Shown: positions 8,699 to 18,100 of the stretch, in pieces
How the letters are laid out: every line of letters begins with the position of its first letter
How positions within the stretch are numbered: position 1 is the first letter of the stretch
Source: Nannocystis sp.
GTDB taxonomy: Bacteria > Myxococcota_A > Polyangia > Nannocystales > Nannocystaceae
NCBI RefSeq assembly: GCF_016714285.1
Contig: NZ_JADJNN010000001.1
Span: 372,001-436,000 of the forward strand
Direction of reading: 5' to 3'
Length of the DNA: 64,000 bases
Notes under the pieces: model-generated
What the model saw: only the letters and a program-made list of their open reading frames with translations
The model's database searches: none
What the model was told of the DNA's origin: nothing
Position numbers and translations under genes: made by a program

Positions 8699-8934
8699 CG
8701 GGTGGGAGCTGCTCAGCGGTCGCCGAAGACGAGCGCCTTGACGAAGGCGCCGTGGACGAGCCGGCCTGCCGCCTCGGCGAGCTTCGCCAGCTCGTCGTAG
8801 CGACGGGCGTCGCCAGCGAGGGTCCGGATCTGCGTGAGCAGGTCGCGGTAGGTGGCGAGGAGGACGTCACGCGTGCGTGCGAGGACGTCGGTCGCCAGTG
8901 TCGACGCGGCGGCCTCGATGGGCGGGGCGTCGGT

Positions 8935-10060
8935 GACGTCGACGGGGGTGGCGGCCGGGGCGTCGGCCGGTGCATCGGTGAGGTCGACGGGAGCGTCGGC
9001 CGGTGCATCGGTGAGGTCGACGGGAGCGTCGGCCGGGGCGTCGGCCGGTGCATCGGTGACGTCGACGGTGGCGTCGGTGGCGTCGGCCGGGGCGTCGGTG
9101 AGGTCGGCGGGCGCGTCGGCCGGGGCGTCGGTGAGGTCGACGGTGGCGTCGGCCGGGGCGTCGGTGACGTCGACGGGCGCAGCGTCGACGGGAGCATCCG
9201 CAGGCACGTCGGCCGGGGCGTCGGTGACGTCGGCGGGCGCAGCGTCGACGGGAGCGTCGGTCGGTGCATCGGTGACGTCGGCGGGCGCAGTGTCGACGGG
9301 AGCGTCGGTGCTGGCGGGCGCGTAGTCGACGCGGGAGCGTCGGTCGGTGCATCGGCCGGGGCGTCGGTGACGTCGGCGGGCGCAGTGTCGACGGGAGCGT
9401 CGGTCGGTGCATCGGCCGGGGCGTCGGTGACGTCGACGGGCGCAGCGTCGACGGGAGCATCCGCAGGCACGTCGGCCGGGGTGTCAGTGACGTCGGGGGG
9501 CGCAGCGTCGACGGGAGCGTCGGTCGGTCGGCCGGGGCGTCGGTGACGTCGGCGGGCGCAGCGTCGACGGGAGCGTCGGTCGGTGCGTCGGCCGGGGCGT
9601 CGGTGACGTCGGCGGGCGCAGCGTCGACGGGAGCGTCGGTCGGTGCGTCGGCCGGGGCGTCGGTGACGTCGGCGGGCGCAGCATCGACGGGAGCGTCCGC
9701 AGGTGCATCGGCCGTGGCGTCGGTGACGTCCGCGGGCGCAGCGTCGACGGGAGCATCCGCAGGCACGTCGGCCGGGGCGTCGGTGACGTCGGCGGGCGCA
9801 GCGTCGATGGGAGCGTCAACAGGCACGTCGGCCGGGGCGTCGGTGACCTCGACGGGCGCAGCGTCGATGGGAGCGTCAACAGGCGCATCGGCGGTGGCGT
9901 CGGTGACTTCGGCGGGCGCAGCGTCGACGGGAGCATCCGCAGGCACGTCGGCCGGGGCGTCGGTGACCTCGGCGGGCGCGTCCGACGGTCCGTCGGCGAC
10001 GGTGGCTGGAGCGGCGTCGACCGGGGCATCGGTGGGTGTGTTCGACGGGGCGTCGGTGAC
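8935..10060. repeat. 60-bp tandem repeat array in coding sequence
   Basis: Seven units at exact 60-bp spacing fill 9541-9960; two of them (9541-9600 and 9601-9660) are identical. Degenerate or shorter units continue on both sides. The array codes for the acidic repeats of the minus-strand gene. Confidence 0.9.
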
Positions 10061-10245
10061 GTCGGGGCTCGCCTCGACGGGCTCGGCGGGCGCCTCGGGG
10101 CTGCTCTCTGGGGCCGCCGCGATCTCGTCGTCGGCGGTCGCGGGGACGCTGTCGCTGATGACCGGCGTCAGCTCGACGACCGTCCCGGCGTCGCCGTCGC
10201 TGGCGGCCTCGGTCAGCTCGGTCGCTGCGGGCGGCGCGGCGTCAC

Positions 10246-10259
10246 TGTCCTCGGGGACA
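10246..10259. repeat. Dispersed palindrome TGTCC-N4-GGACA, copy 3
   Basis: Perfect arms around tcgg, inside the disordered N-terminal coding part of the repeat protein. A near copy (one arm base changed) follows at 10315-10328. Confidence 0.8.
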
Positions 10260-10794
10260 GGTTGTGCCGCCGCGATCAGATCCGTGGCGATGGAGGCGAG
10301 CGGTTCGACCGGCCTGTCCTCGGAGACAGGTTCTGGTGCATCGCTGGCCGCGCTCTCCAGGTCCGTCGGGCCGCTCGCCTCGGGCGAGCTGACCACGTTT
10401 TCAGGCTCGGTCGCCGCCTCGGCGGTGACCTCGAGTGTGTCTGTTGTTTCGCTGTTCTCGACCACATTCACGGTGTCGTTCAGTTCATCGATGCTCATCT
10501 CGCCCCCCTCGCTGCTGGCAGATCGTCGTCGTGTTTTGCTAACCGGAGCTACAACGTTGAGTTTTCTAGACCGACATCTATCGGCCATCTCGAGACGGCC
10601 TGTCAATCGCAGCGCTGCGTGTGACACGGTCGCGGGCTCGCGCGCTGTCACGATCGAGATCACGCGGCGCTGTGATCGCGCCTTGTGACAGTGAGGCGCG
10701 CGTGGGCATGCGTGGCGACCAACGGGTAGCGAGTCCGGCGCGCGAAGTGGCGGCCACGCGGTCGGCTGCGCCTGGGTGCCGGGTTCGCACGATC

Positions 10795-10808
10795 TGTCCT
10801 ATTGGACA
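10795..10808. repeat. Dispersed palindrome TGTCC-N4-GGACA, copy 4
   Basis: Perfect arms around tatt in the long intergenic region; the right arm extends to GGACAGGT as in other copies. Confidence 0.8.
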
Positions 10809-11020
10809 GGTTAGGTACCGACGTGGGGACGCTCCGCGGGTGAGTCGGTCAAGTCCGGGGCCGAGTGACCACCGCGACGAGGGAGCGAGGGGTGTCATGT
10901 CGGCGGCCCGACAAGACGGCGTTCGGGTGACGCGAGGCCTCGTCTCGATTTCCCCACCATCATCGTATGTTCGGTCGGGCGCGTTCGGCTATAGTCGCGG
11001 CTCAACCTCACTGGTGGCCC

Positions 11021-11027
11021 AAAGGAG
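11021..11027 (+). promoter_or_regulatory. Ribosome binding site of the peroxiredoxin gene
   Basis: aaaggag lies 5 nt before the ATG at 11033. It is one of the clearest Shine-Dalgarno sites in the window and decides this start over an in-frame upstream start at 10967. Confidence 0.75.
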
Positions 11028-11032
11028 TGCTC

Positions 11033-11686
11033 ATGTCCGAAGCGATTTCAGGTGCGATGCCAAGGATCGGGGAGATGGCCCCCGACTTCACTGCGGTGAC
11101 GACGCACGGTACGATCAAGTTCTCTGAGTGGCAGGATGGCAAGTGGGTCATTCTGTTCTCGCACCCGGCCGATTTCACGCCGGTCTGCACCACCGAGCTC
11201 TCGGAGTTCGCACGGCGCTCCGAAGAGTTCGCGGCGCGCGGCTGCAAGCTCATCGGGCTCTCCATCGACTCGATCCACAGCCACATGGCGTGGTTGCAGA
11301 ACATCAAGGAGAAGCTCGGGGTCGAGATCCCGTACCCGATGATCGCCGACCTCGACATGAAGGTCGCGCACAAGTACGGGATGATCCACCCGGAGGCCGA
11401 CACCACCGCCACGGTGCGCGCGGTGTTCGTCATCAACCCTGAGCGCAAGATCCAGGCGCTCATCTACTACCCGCTGACCAACGGACGCAACGTCGACGAG
11501 ATCATGCGCCTGCTCGACAGTCTGCAGACCTCGGCCAAGAACGGGGTCGCCACGCCCTGCAATTGGCGCCCCGGGGAGCGCGTGATCGTACCCCCGCCGC
11601 GGACGGTCGAGGCGCTCAAGGAGCGCATGGCCCGCACGGACATGGAACACGTCGACTTCTACCTCGGCTTCAAGAAGCTGTCCTGA
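11033..11686 (+). CDS. Peroxiredoxin (Prx6/thermophilic AhpC-like subfamily)
   Basis: 217 residues. It reduces peroxides through the peroxidatic Cys52 in P-A-D-F-T-P-V-C-T-T-E. The length, the D-F-T-P-V-C motif and the A-T-P-C-N-W-R-P-G-E segment near the C-terminus place it in the Prx6-like group that includes archaeal enzymes. Further cysteines at 71 and 176 could resolve the sulfenate, so a 1-Cys or atypical 2-Cys mechanism cannot be decided here. It stands alone behind a long intergenic region with a strong ribosome site. Its last codons and TGA form the left half of a dispersed palindrome. Confidence 0.92.
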   Translation: MSEAISGAMPRIGEMAPDFTAVTTHGTIKFSEWQDGKWVILFSHPADFTPVCTTELSEFARRSEEFAARGCKLIGLSIDSIHSHMAWLQNIKEKLGVEIPYPMIADLDMKVAHKYGMIHPEADTTATVRAVFVINPERKIQALIYYPLTNGRNVDEIMRLLDSLQTSAKNGVATPCNWRPGERVIVPPPRTVEALKERMARTDMEHVDFYLGFKKLS

Positions 11687-11692
11687 AGGACA
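11679..11692. repeat. Dispersed palindrome TGTCC-N4-GGACA, copy 5
   Basis: Perfect arms around tgaa; the loop contains the TGA stop of the peroxiredoxin gene and the right arm extends to GGACAGGT. Confidence 0.8.
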
Positions 11693-11707
11693 GGTGCCGG
11701 CACGGCG

Positions 11708-11739
11708 ACGGCGCGGCCTCCTCACGGAGCCGCGCCGTT
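11708..11739 (+). terminator. Probable terminator of the peroxiredoxin gene
   Basis: GC-rich hairpin: 10-bp arms 11708-11717 and 11729-11738 with an 11-nt loop, followed only by a short tta. It lies about 20 bp after the stop. Confidence 0.5.
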
Positions 11740-11793
11740 ATCACGTCCAGATGATGATGATGATGATGGCCCGCGTGGTCGGGCGCCCACAGC

Positions 11794-12135
11794 TCAGCGC
11801 TTGCCGATCTCGGCGTCGAGGCGCTTCTCGATGGCGTCCAGCTCGCGCATCTTGCGGTCGAAGTCGTCGCCGCTGTTGCGGCTGCGGCCGGCGCCGAGGG
11901 CCTTCTGGCTGCGGCGACCCCCGACCGCCCGCTGCTTCCCGCCGCCCGCGATCATGCGGTAGCCGAGGTATCCGGCGCCGCCGAGCAGGCCGAAGAACAG
12001 GACGTTCTTGAGGAGGAAGAGGCCGACGCCGACGAACATCCACAGCGCCGCGATGCCTCCGAGCGTGAGCAGGACGCCCTTGAGGACCGCGCCAGTGTTG
12101 CCGGAGTCGTTGTTGCCGTCGTCGTCGTGGGCCAT
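11794..12135 (-). CDS. Small membrane protein with C-terminal charged helix
   Basis: 113 residues. A short acidic N-terminus (M-A-H-D-D-D-G-N-N-D) precedes two adjoining hydrophobic segments (G-V-L-L-T-L-G-G-I-A-A-L-W-M-F-V-G-V and V-L-F-F-G-L-L-G-G-A-G-Y-L-G-Y). A basic linker with R-R-S-Q and a helical end (F-D-R-K-M-R-E-L-D-A-I-E-K-R-L-D-A-E-I) follow, probably a short coiled coil. The start at 12135 is preferred; an in-frame ATG at 12150 would add five residues. No family recognised. It ends downstream of the pseudokinase gene on the same strand, 50 bp away, and may be co-transcribed with it. Confidence 0.65.
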   Translation of the reverse strand: MAHDDDGNNDSGNTGAVLKGVLLTLGGIAALWMFVGVGLFLLKNVLFFGLLGGAGYLGYRMIAGGGKQRAVGGRRSQKALGAGRSRNSGDDFDRKMRELDAIEKRLDAEIGKR

Positions 12136-12185
12136 GGGGGCTTTCAGCATAGGGGAGCGCCCGCTTGCTGGCAAACCGGGCGGGC

Positions 12186-14963
12186 TCACTCGAGGGCGAC
12201 TCCGGCGGCCTCGCAGGCGAGCTGCACCGGGCCGCGATCGGCAGCTGCCAGGTGGGTGCGGGCCCAGCGGGCCTTGTCGGCGTCGCCCAGCTTGCACGCC
12301 AGTTTACCGGCGAGGTGGAGGGCGCTCGTGCTCGGCCCGGCGTGGTAGCTCTGGATCGCCAGGCTGAGCGCGAGGCCTTGTTCGCCGCGCGCGGCGGCTT
12401 GCTCGGCCCGCGTCAGCAGCGAGGCGGCCCGCATCGGATCGTGATCGAGGGGAGCCGCGAGCTCGTGGCCCGCGTCCGGGAGGCGTGCGCCGGGGGACGA
12501 CTTGCGCGGGCCTGGCGGCGGGTCAGCGGACGTCTCCGCGGAGCTTGTGGGCGGGATACGAACGGTTCGGGCACCGGGCCTCGGCGGAGTGATGGCGGGC
12601 TGACTTGCATCGCTGGCGGGCAGCACTGGTGCGACGACTCGTGGCTCGGGGGTGGTGTCCGCGGGCGGCGTGACGGAGGAGGCAACTGCGGCTGGCGCGA
12701 CCGCGACCGCGGGCTCGGGCGAGGGGGCCGCCACGGCCACGGTGGGCTCCGGCGGGCGCTGACTGACCCGACCTGGCCACTGTGTCGGCTCTGGATCGCG
12801 CGCTCGACGACTGGATGTCTCTTGGGACAGGTCGGTGACCGGGGCCGCGCTCGCGGATGGGCCTGTCCCGGGGGACAGGTCGGTGACCGGAGCCGCGGTC
12901 GCGGATGGCGCTGTTGCGCGGGACCTGTCCCGGGAGCCCGCGAGCGGCGCATGGACGGGGGTGGGTGTGAGCGCGACGATCGGCGGGGTAGCGGGCTCGC
13001 GCGGGCGAAGCAGGCGGACGCCCCCGGCCACGCCCGCGAGGGTGACGAGCAGCGCCGCGGCCCAGGCGATCGGGCGGGCCGGGCTGCGCACGACCAGTGA
13101 GCGGCTGGCGAGCGGCCACACCGTGGCGGAGCGATCGATCGCCGCACGCAGCGAGCCTGCGCTGTCGGTCGAGCCATGGCTGCTCGCCGCGACCTCGGTC
13201 ACGGACGCGTGGCCAAAGGGGGCCGGCTGGTCGAGGGTGCTCCCCGCGGCGGCGAGGCCCACACCGGTTGCCGGTGCAGACGCCGGCACCGAGCTTGGTG
13301 GGGCGGCGGGTCCTGGCGTCCCGGTCGTTGGTGCCATCGTGGTCGCGGCCGTGTTGCGGACCGTGCGGGCGCGCCGGCTCGTGAGGGTCGGCAGGTCCGC
13401 GGCGCTGTCGCCCGCGGGGTCGTCGATGTCGCGGAGGTCCGCGTCGTCGAGCTGCAGGGTGGTGCTCGCAGCGGCGACCTCCGCGTCCGCGCGCAGGACG
13501 AGGGTCCGCGGCAGGATCACGGTGGCGCTCTGGGAGGAGGCCGCGTTGCGGCGCCCGCGGGTCATCGAGGCGGTCGCGGCCTCGCCGCTGTGCAGGAGTC
13601 GCTCGGGGATGAACACGCCGCTGTCGCCGGCGGTGCCGGAGGTGGCGACGCTGGCGACGGCCGCCACCGCCTCGTCGGCGGCGGCGAGGATCTCCTCCCA
13701 CGCCATCGTGCTCGATGAGCCGGGGTCGCGCGGATCGGGGCTGGCCGAAAGGACAGGCGAGCCTGGCGGCAGGGGGTCGGCTGGAGTCCGCGAAGATCTG
13801 TCCTCCGGGACAGGTGGTCGCGGGGCCGCGGTGGGTCGCTCCGCCCGGGCTTCGGAGGGCTGCGCGTCGGCCATGAACGCGTCGCGCAGGGGGGGCAGGG
13901 TCTTCGGGCGAACGGCGGGCGAGGGCGCGTGGCGGGCACTCGGATCGATGCGCATGCTCGCCGACGAGGCGGCGGGCGTGGGCGGCGAGACATCCTCGAC
14001 CTCGAGCACGCCGCTGGCGTCGCAGGGCCCGAACTCGATCGCGGCCATCGCGTTGGCGAGGGCTCGCATGGTCGGCCAGCGATCCTCCGGCGCCTTCGCC
14101 AGCGCGCGCGCGACGATCGCCGCGACGGCCTCAGGGATCGGGCCGCCGGGGCCGGTGGTCAGCAGCGGCGCCGGCTCGAGCAGGTGGCGCGCGCAGACAT
14201 AGGCGGGGCGTGGATCGGGGAAGGGGACGCGGCCGGTGAGCAGCTCGTACATGATCACGCCGAGCGCGTAGACATCCGTGCGGGCGTCGACGTTGCCGCC
14301 AGTGACCTGCTCTGGCGCGGCGTAGCGGAGGTGGGCGGCGGCGGCGGCGGGGCTGAGGCTGGCCCACAGGTTGTCGCCGAACACGTCGCCGATGCCGGTG
14401 CTGAGGATCTTGAGCGTGCTGGTCCGGCTCTTGTCACGGATCGGGAAGAAGTGGCGCGTCTGCAGGTCGAGGCGCAAGCGTCCGTGCTGGTGCGACAGGT
14501 GGATGATCTGGCAGGCGCGGACCATCAAGGGGCGGAGCGTGCGCCACGCCATCGGGCCCTCGCGCGCGAGTTGGGTGGCGAGGCTGTCACCGGCGAGGAA
14601 CTCGGTGACGACGAAGACCAGCCCGGCGTCGGTGCGGCCGAGGTCGGTCAGCTCGATGATGTCGGCGCCGAGGTCCTCGCGCGCCATCACGGCGCCGGCC
14701 TGCAGGCGGGCCTGCATCCGGCCGAGCACCGCCTCGTCGCGCGACAGCGCCGGCGTCAGGATCCGCAGGGCCACCGTGCGTGAGAAGGCGAGGTCCTCGG
14801 CGCGGTGGAGGGTGCCCGCGGTGCCGGCGTGGATGCGCGCGAGCAGGCGGTAGCGGTTGGCGATCAGCGCCGCGGGCTCCTCCGGGCTCAGCGATGATGT
14901 TGCGGGATCCACCGGCCCGAGCTGCGCTCTGTCCGGCCGTTCGTGGCCTTGTGTTGCTCCCAT
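12186..14963 (-). CDS. Membrane-anchored Ser/Thr pseudokinase with long linker
   Basis: 925 residues. Residues 37-310 align with a bacterial Hanks-type kinase (A-P-E-Q at 216-219, D-V-Y-A-L-G-V-I-M-Y-E-L-L-T-G-R-V-P-F) but the catalytic residues are degraded. The VAIK Lys is Arg67 (V-A-L-R). HRDLKPEN reads R-L-D-L-Q-T-R-H, keeping Asp166 but losing the Lys and Asn. DFG is S188-T-G. It is therefore probably a non-catalytic binder or scaffold. A long Pro/Ala/Ser/Thr linker follows, then a transmembrane helix near W-A-A-A-L-L-V-T-L-A-G-V, an extracytoplasmic linker, and a C-terminal helical segment like one or two TPR units. Two exact dispersed palindromes and one degenerate copy are translated in the linkers. 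It is divergent from the giant TPR gene. The start 14963 is the first ATG close to the kinase domain. Confidence 0.8.
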   Translation of the reverse strand: MGATQGHERPDRAQLGPVDPATSSLSPEEPAALIANRYRLLARIHAGTAGTLHRAEDLAFSRTVALRILTPALSRDEAVLGRMQARLQAGAVMAREDLGADIIELTDLGRTDAGLVFVVTEFLAGDSLATQLAREGPMAWRTLRPLMVRACQIIHLSHQHGRLRLDLQTRHFFPIRDKSRTSTLKILSTGIGDVFGDNLWASLSPAAAAAHLRYAAPEQVTGGNVDARTDVYALGVIMYELLTGRVPFPDPRPAYVCARHLLEPAPLLTTGPGGPIPEAVAAIVARALAKAPEDRWPTMRALANAMAAIEFGPCDASGVLEVEDVSPPTPAASSASMRIDPSARHAPSPAVRPKTLPPLRDAFMADAQPSEARAERPTAAPRPPVPEDRSSRTPADPLPPGSPVLSASPDPRDPGSSSTMAWEEILAAADEAVAAVASVATSGTAGDSGVFIPERLLHSGEAATASMTRGRRNAASSQSATVILPRTLVLRADAEVAAASTTLQLDDADLRDIDDPAGDSAADLPTLTSRRARTVRNTAATTMAPTTGTPGPAAPPSSVPASAPATGVGLAAAGSTLDQPAPFGHASVTEVAASSHGSTDSAGSLRAAIDRSATVWPLASRSLVVRSPARPIAWAAALLVTLAGVAGGVRLLRPREPATPPIVALTPTPVHAPLAGSRDRSRATAPSATAAPVTDLSPGTGPSASAAPVTDLSQETSSRRARDPEPTQWPGRVSQRPPEPTVAVAAPSPEPAVAVAPAAVASSVTPPADTTPEPRVVAPVLPASDASQPAITPPRPGARTVRIPPTSSAETSADPPPGPRKSSPGARLPDAGHELAAPLDHDPMRAASLLTRAEQAAARGEQGLALSLAIQSYHAGPSTSALHLAGKLACKLGDADKARWARTHLAAADRGPVQLACEAAGVALE
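12864..12877. repeat. Dispersed palindrome TGTCC-N4-GGACA, copy 6
   Basis: Perfect arms around cggg in the extracytoplasmic linker of the pseudokinase. A degenerate copy lies 48 bp away at 12816-12829, each followed by the same gtcggtgaccgg stretch, so this segment is also locally duplicated. Confidence 0.8.
13799..13812. repeat. Dispersed palindrome TGTCC-N4-GGACA, copy 7
   Basis: Perfect arms around tccg in the cytoplasmic linker of the pseudokinase; a right half-site occurs nearby at 13751-13757. Confidence 0.8.
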
Positions 14964-15180
14964 GCGCTCACAACAATAGCGAAGCCAGGGCACCGCGCCG
15001 AGCGTCTTCGTGCTGGCCTGCGACCTCGCTTCGGACCCTTGCATGGGCAAGATCCCGACGGCGTGGCTGGGGGCCGCAGAGGACATGCGAGCGCGGAAGC
15101 GGACGGGGCCAGGACCCTGGCGACCGCGTACGCCGGTCATGGATCAGGCATACTGCGGGTCCACGAGAGAGGGACGGCGA

Positions 15181-18100
15181 GTGGCTCAGCGCGACGATCA
15201 GGGTCCGAAGTCTCCACCTGCTGCCGGGCTGCCGGTCACGACGGGCGCCCGATTGCCGCAGGGGCAGGGCGTCGAGGACGACTTCCCCCGGGACGCGGGC
15301 GACCTGTTCGATGCGATCATCGTCGACGATCACCCGCGCCCGGTGCAGGTGCCGGCCAAGCCCCCGACCGAGCCCAGTGGCGCCGCGCCGCTGTTGCCGC
15401 CACCGCCGACGGCGCCGGACATCGACGTGGACATCGATGAGCCCGAGCCGCCAGCAGTGACGCTCAAGCCGCGACCCGGTGCGCCGGTGCCTGCGTCGCT
15501 GTTCACCCCTGGTCTGGTGTCTGGCCCGGTGTCTGGCCCGGTGTCTGGCCCGGTGTCTGGCCCGGTGTCTGGCCCGGTGTCTGGCCCGGTGTCTGGCCCC
15601 GTGTCTGGCCCCGTGTCTGGCCCGGTGTCTGGCCCCGTGTCTGGCCCGGTGTCTGGCCCCGTGTCTGGCCCCGTGTCTGGCCCCGTGTCTGGCCCCGTGT
15701 CTGGCCCCGTGTCTGGCCCGGCTCCCGGGATTGGCGCGATGCATGGGAAGCCCGCCGTCGGGTCGCCGAGCAAGCCCTCGCTGTCGGCCGCCTCGCTGTT
15801 CAGTCGCAGTCACGACGAGGACAGCGGCCAGGGTCCGGCGAGTGCGATGCCCTCGCGCACACCTCCACCGCCGGCCGCGAAGACGATGGCGATCGAGCTC
15901 GACCCGGAGATGATCCCGGGTCTGCGTGGCCCGCCGAAGCCGCCGGGCGCCCCGGTGCCGCCCGCACTGCGTCGGCCGGAGGCGAAGGGCCCCAGCGTCG
16001 AGGAGCCACGCTCGCTGATCGAGCGCAACGCCGAGCCTGCGCGGCCGGTCACCGAGCGCGCCCCGAGCCTGGGGGAGCCGCGTGCCGAGAAGGCCGCGAG
16101 CCCGGCAGAGTCGTCGCGTCCGGTCACGGAGCGGGCCGTAGTTCCGGCGGCAGTGGAGCCGCGACGCCCGACGACGCCGGTCAGTGAGCCCGCGCGGGCG
16201 CCCGCGCCTCGGGCTGAGCCGCGTGCGAGCGACTCGGGTTCGCGGCCGCAGATCGATCTGCGCCCGGCATTTACGCCGCCCGGCGGCGCCGCCCCGGGGA
16301 CACCTCCCGCAAACCCGTCGGCAAGCGGGCCAGGCCCGACCGCAGGCTCAGGTCCTGCCGCGGGAGCCCCGGCGGGTCCGGGCGACCCGCGCACCCGGAT
16401 GATGGGGCGCGTGCCCCCGCCGGGAGCGTTGCGGCCGCCCGGCGCGGCGCCGGCATCTGGCGCTTCAGACAGGTCTCTTGGGCCAGGTCCCTCGGTACCT
16501 GGCGCTTCGGACAGGTCCGATCGTTCACCCGTGCCGGCCTCCCTTGGCTCGCTCACCGAGGCGAGCCCCGACCCGACAAGGCCGCGCCTGCGCCAGACGC
16601 CGGGCTTCATGCCCGCCGTCGAGTCCGGGCGTCCGCCAGCGGCGCCCATCGCTCGCGGCCCGGCGCCCTCGGGCCCGGTCACCCGTCACGTCAGTAGCCC
16701 GTCGCTCGCGGCCGAGAACCCGTTCCTGCGCTACGCGACGGCGCAGGTTCAGGCGTGGGAGGCCGAGCTGGCGACCCAGCCCGACCTGTTCCGCGCGGCG
16801 CGACTCAACTATGAGATCGCCCGCTTGCTCGAGTACCCGCTCGGCGACCTCGGCCAGGCCTCGACCTACTTCTTGCGGGCGCACGGCCTGCTGCCGGAGT
16901 ATCTACCGATCCTCCGCGGTGCCCGACGCGTGCTGCTGGCGCAGCGCAACTTCCAGCGCGCCTTGCCGCTGTTCGACGCCGAGATCCGCCTGACCGCCGA
17001 CCCGCGGCGCAAGGCGGCGCTGATGTACGCGAAGGGCAGCCTGCTCGCCGACACCATGCGCAACGAGTCCGAGGCGCGGGCCGCCTACGCCGCCGCCCGC
17101 GAGCTCGACCCGGGCAACGTCTCGATCCTCAAGGCGCTCGAGCAGATCGACACCCGCATCGGCGCGTGGGAGCCGCTGGAGAAGGAGCTGGCCCACATCG
17201 CCAGTTCGGTCGAGAAGGACCCCAAGCTGCGCTCGGCCCTCGTGGTGCGCCGGGCCCACCTGTTCGAGCTGCGCCACAAGAACGTGCCAGTGGCGATCGA
17301 GCTGTTGGAGACGGCCCTCGACCTCGACCCGCAGGCGCCCGGGGCCTTCGCCGCGCTCAAGCGCCTGCACCACGGGCAAGGGCGCTGGCGCGAGCTCATC
17401 GCCGTGCTCGAGCGCGAGGCGCAGCAGATCAACGACCCCGACCTGCGGGCGATGGCCTACTACCGGGTCGCGCGCCTGCACTCGGAGCGGCTCGGCAATC
17501 GCGACAAGGCGATCGTCGCGCTCGAGCGCTCGGTGGCCGAGAACCCGAAGTACCGCCTGGTCGTCGAGGAGCTGATCCGCCAGTACGCCGCGGCCGACCG
17601 CCACGACGCCCAGGTGCGCACGCTCGAGGTGCTGGTCGCCAACATCGACGCGCCGCAGGAGCGCATCTCGATCCTCTACCAGATCGGCGATCTGCACGAG
17701 AACCGCCTGTACAACGAGGACGAGGCGATCCGCTGGTACGAGGCGGCGCTGGAGCTCGATCCGACCTTCCGCCCGAGCCTGCGCGCGCTCAGCAAGCTGT
17801 ACACCCGGCGCAAGATGTGGGAGCCGCTCATCCACATGCTGCACGCCGAGGCCGAGGCCGCGGACGACAGCTCGCGGGCGGCGGCGGCCCTCGCCCGCAT
17901 GGCCGAGATCTTCGAGGTGCAGCTCGGCGACGCCGAGCAAGCGATCGACCACCACGCCCGCGCGCTCGCGCTGCAGCCCGGCCTGGCCGCGCCCTTCAAG
18001 GCGCTGGCGCGCCTCTACGGCAGCGCCGGCCGCTACCACGAGCTCATCGAGCTGCTCGAGCGTGGCATCGACGAGGCCTCCGAGGAGGACCGCCGCGTCG

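Larger units (their letters stand above)
8713..10498 (-). pseudogene. Acidic Ala/Asp/Pro 20-residue-repeat protein, broken by two frameshifts
   Basis: The start M-S-I-D-E-L-N at 10498 has a purine-rich site just upstream. About 150 residues of acidic low-complexity sequence lead into a tandem 60-bp repeat encoding units like D-A-P-V-D-A-A-P-A-D-V-T (20 residues per unit; period exactly 60 bp from 9541 to 9960, with more degenerate units to about 8935). The frame is lost twice: a unit near 9526-9533 lacks 4 bp (gcgt), and a scrambled unit at about 9310-9340 shifts it again. The three frames used are all different, so the product as written ends out of frame. The C-terminal 60 residues (T-D-V-L-A-R-T-R-D-V-L-L-A-T-Y, then a helix to V-F-G-D-R) keep good coding character, resembling a small phasin-like helical domain. 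This suggests recent breakage, repeat-driven variation, or assembly error in the repeats. Confidence 0.65.
10499..11032. other. 534-bp gene-free region with inverted repeats
   Basis: No credible coding frame. It holds promoters for the minus-strand repeat gene and probably for the peroxiredoxin gene. Three GTGACA/TGTCAC half-sites (10621-10626, 10646-10651 inverted, 10685-10690) and a perfect GATCAC/GTGATC pair (10658-10663, 10672-10677) crowd into 70 bp, suggesting regulator binding. A dispersed palindrome sits at 10795-10808. A possible -10 element TATAGT lies at 10990-10995, without a clear -35. Confidence 0.5.

Noticed and set aside
9543..10688. Plus-strand frame of Ala/Ser/Gly repeats opposite the acidic repeat gene
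   Set aside because: The minus strand has a proper start, ribosome site and a non-repeat C-terminal domain; the plus frame exists only because the repeat has no stops on either strand.
11752..11766. atg triplet repeat as start region
   Set aside because: It lies between convergent genes and opens no credible frame.
15517..15720. CRISPR-like repeat array
   Set aside because: 12-bp units without spacers, in frame in a gene; no cas genes nearby.
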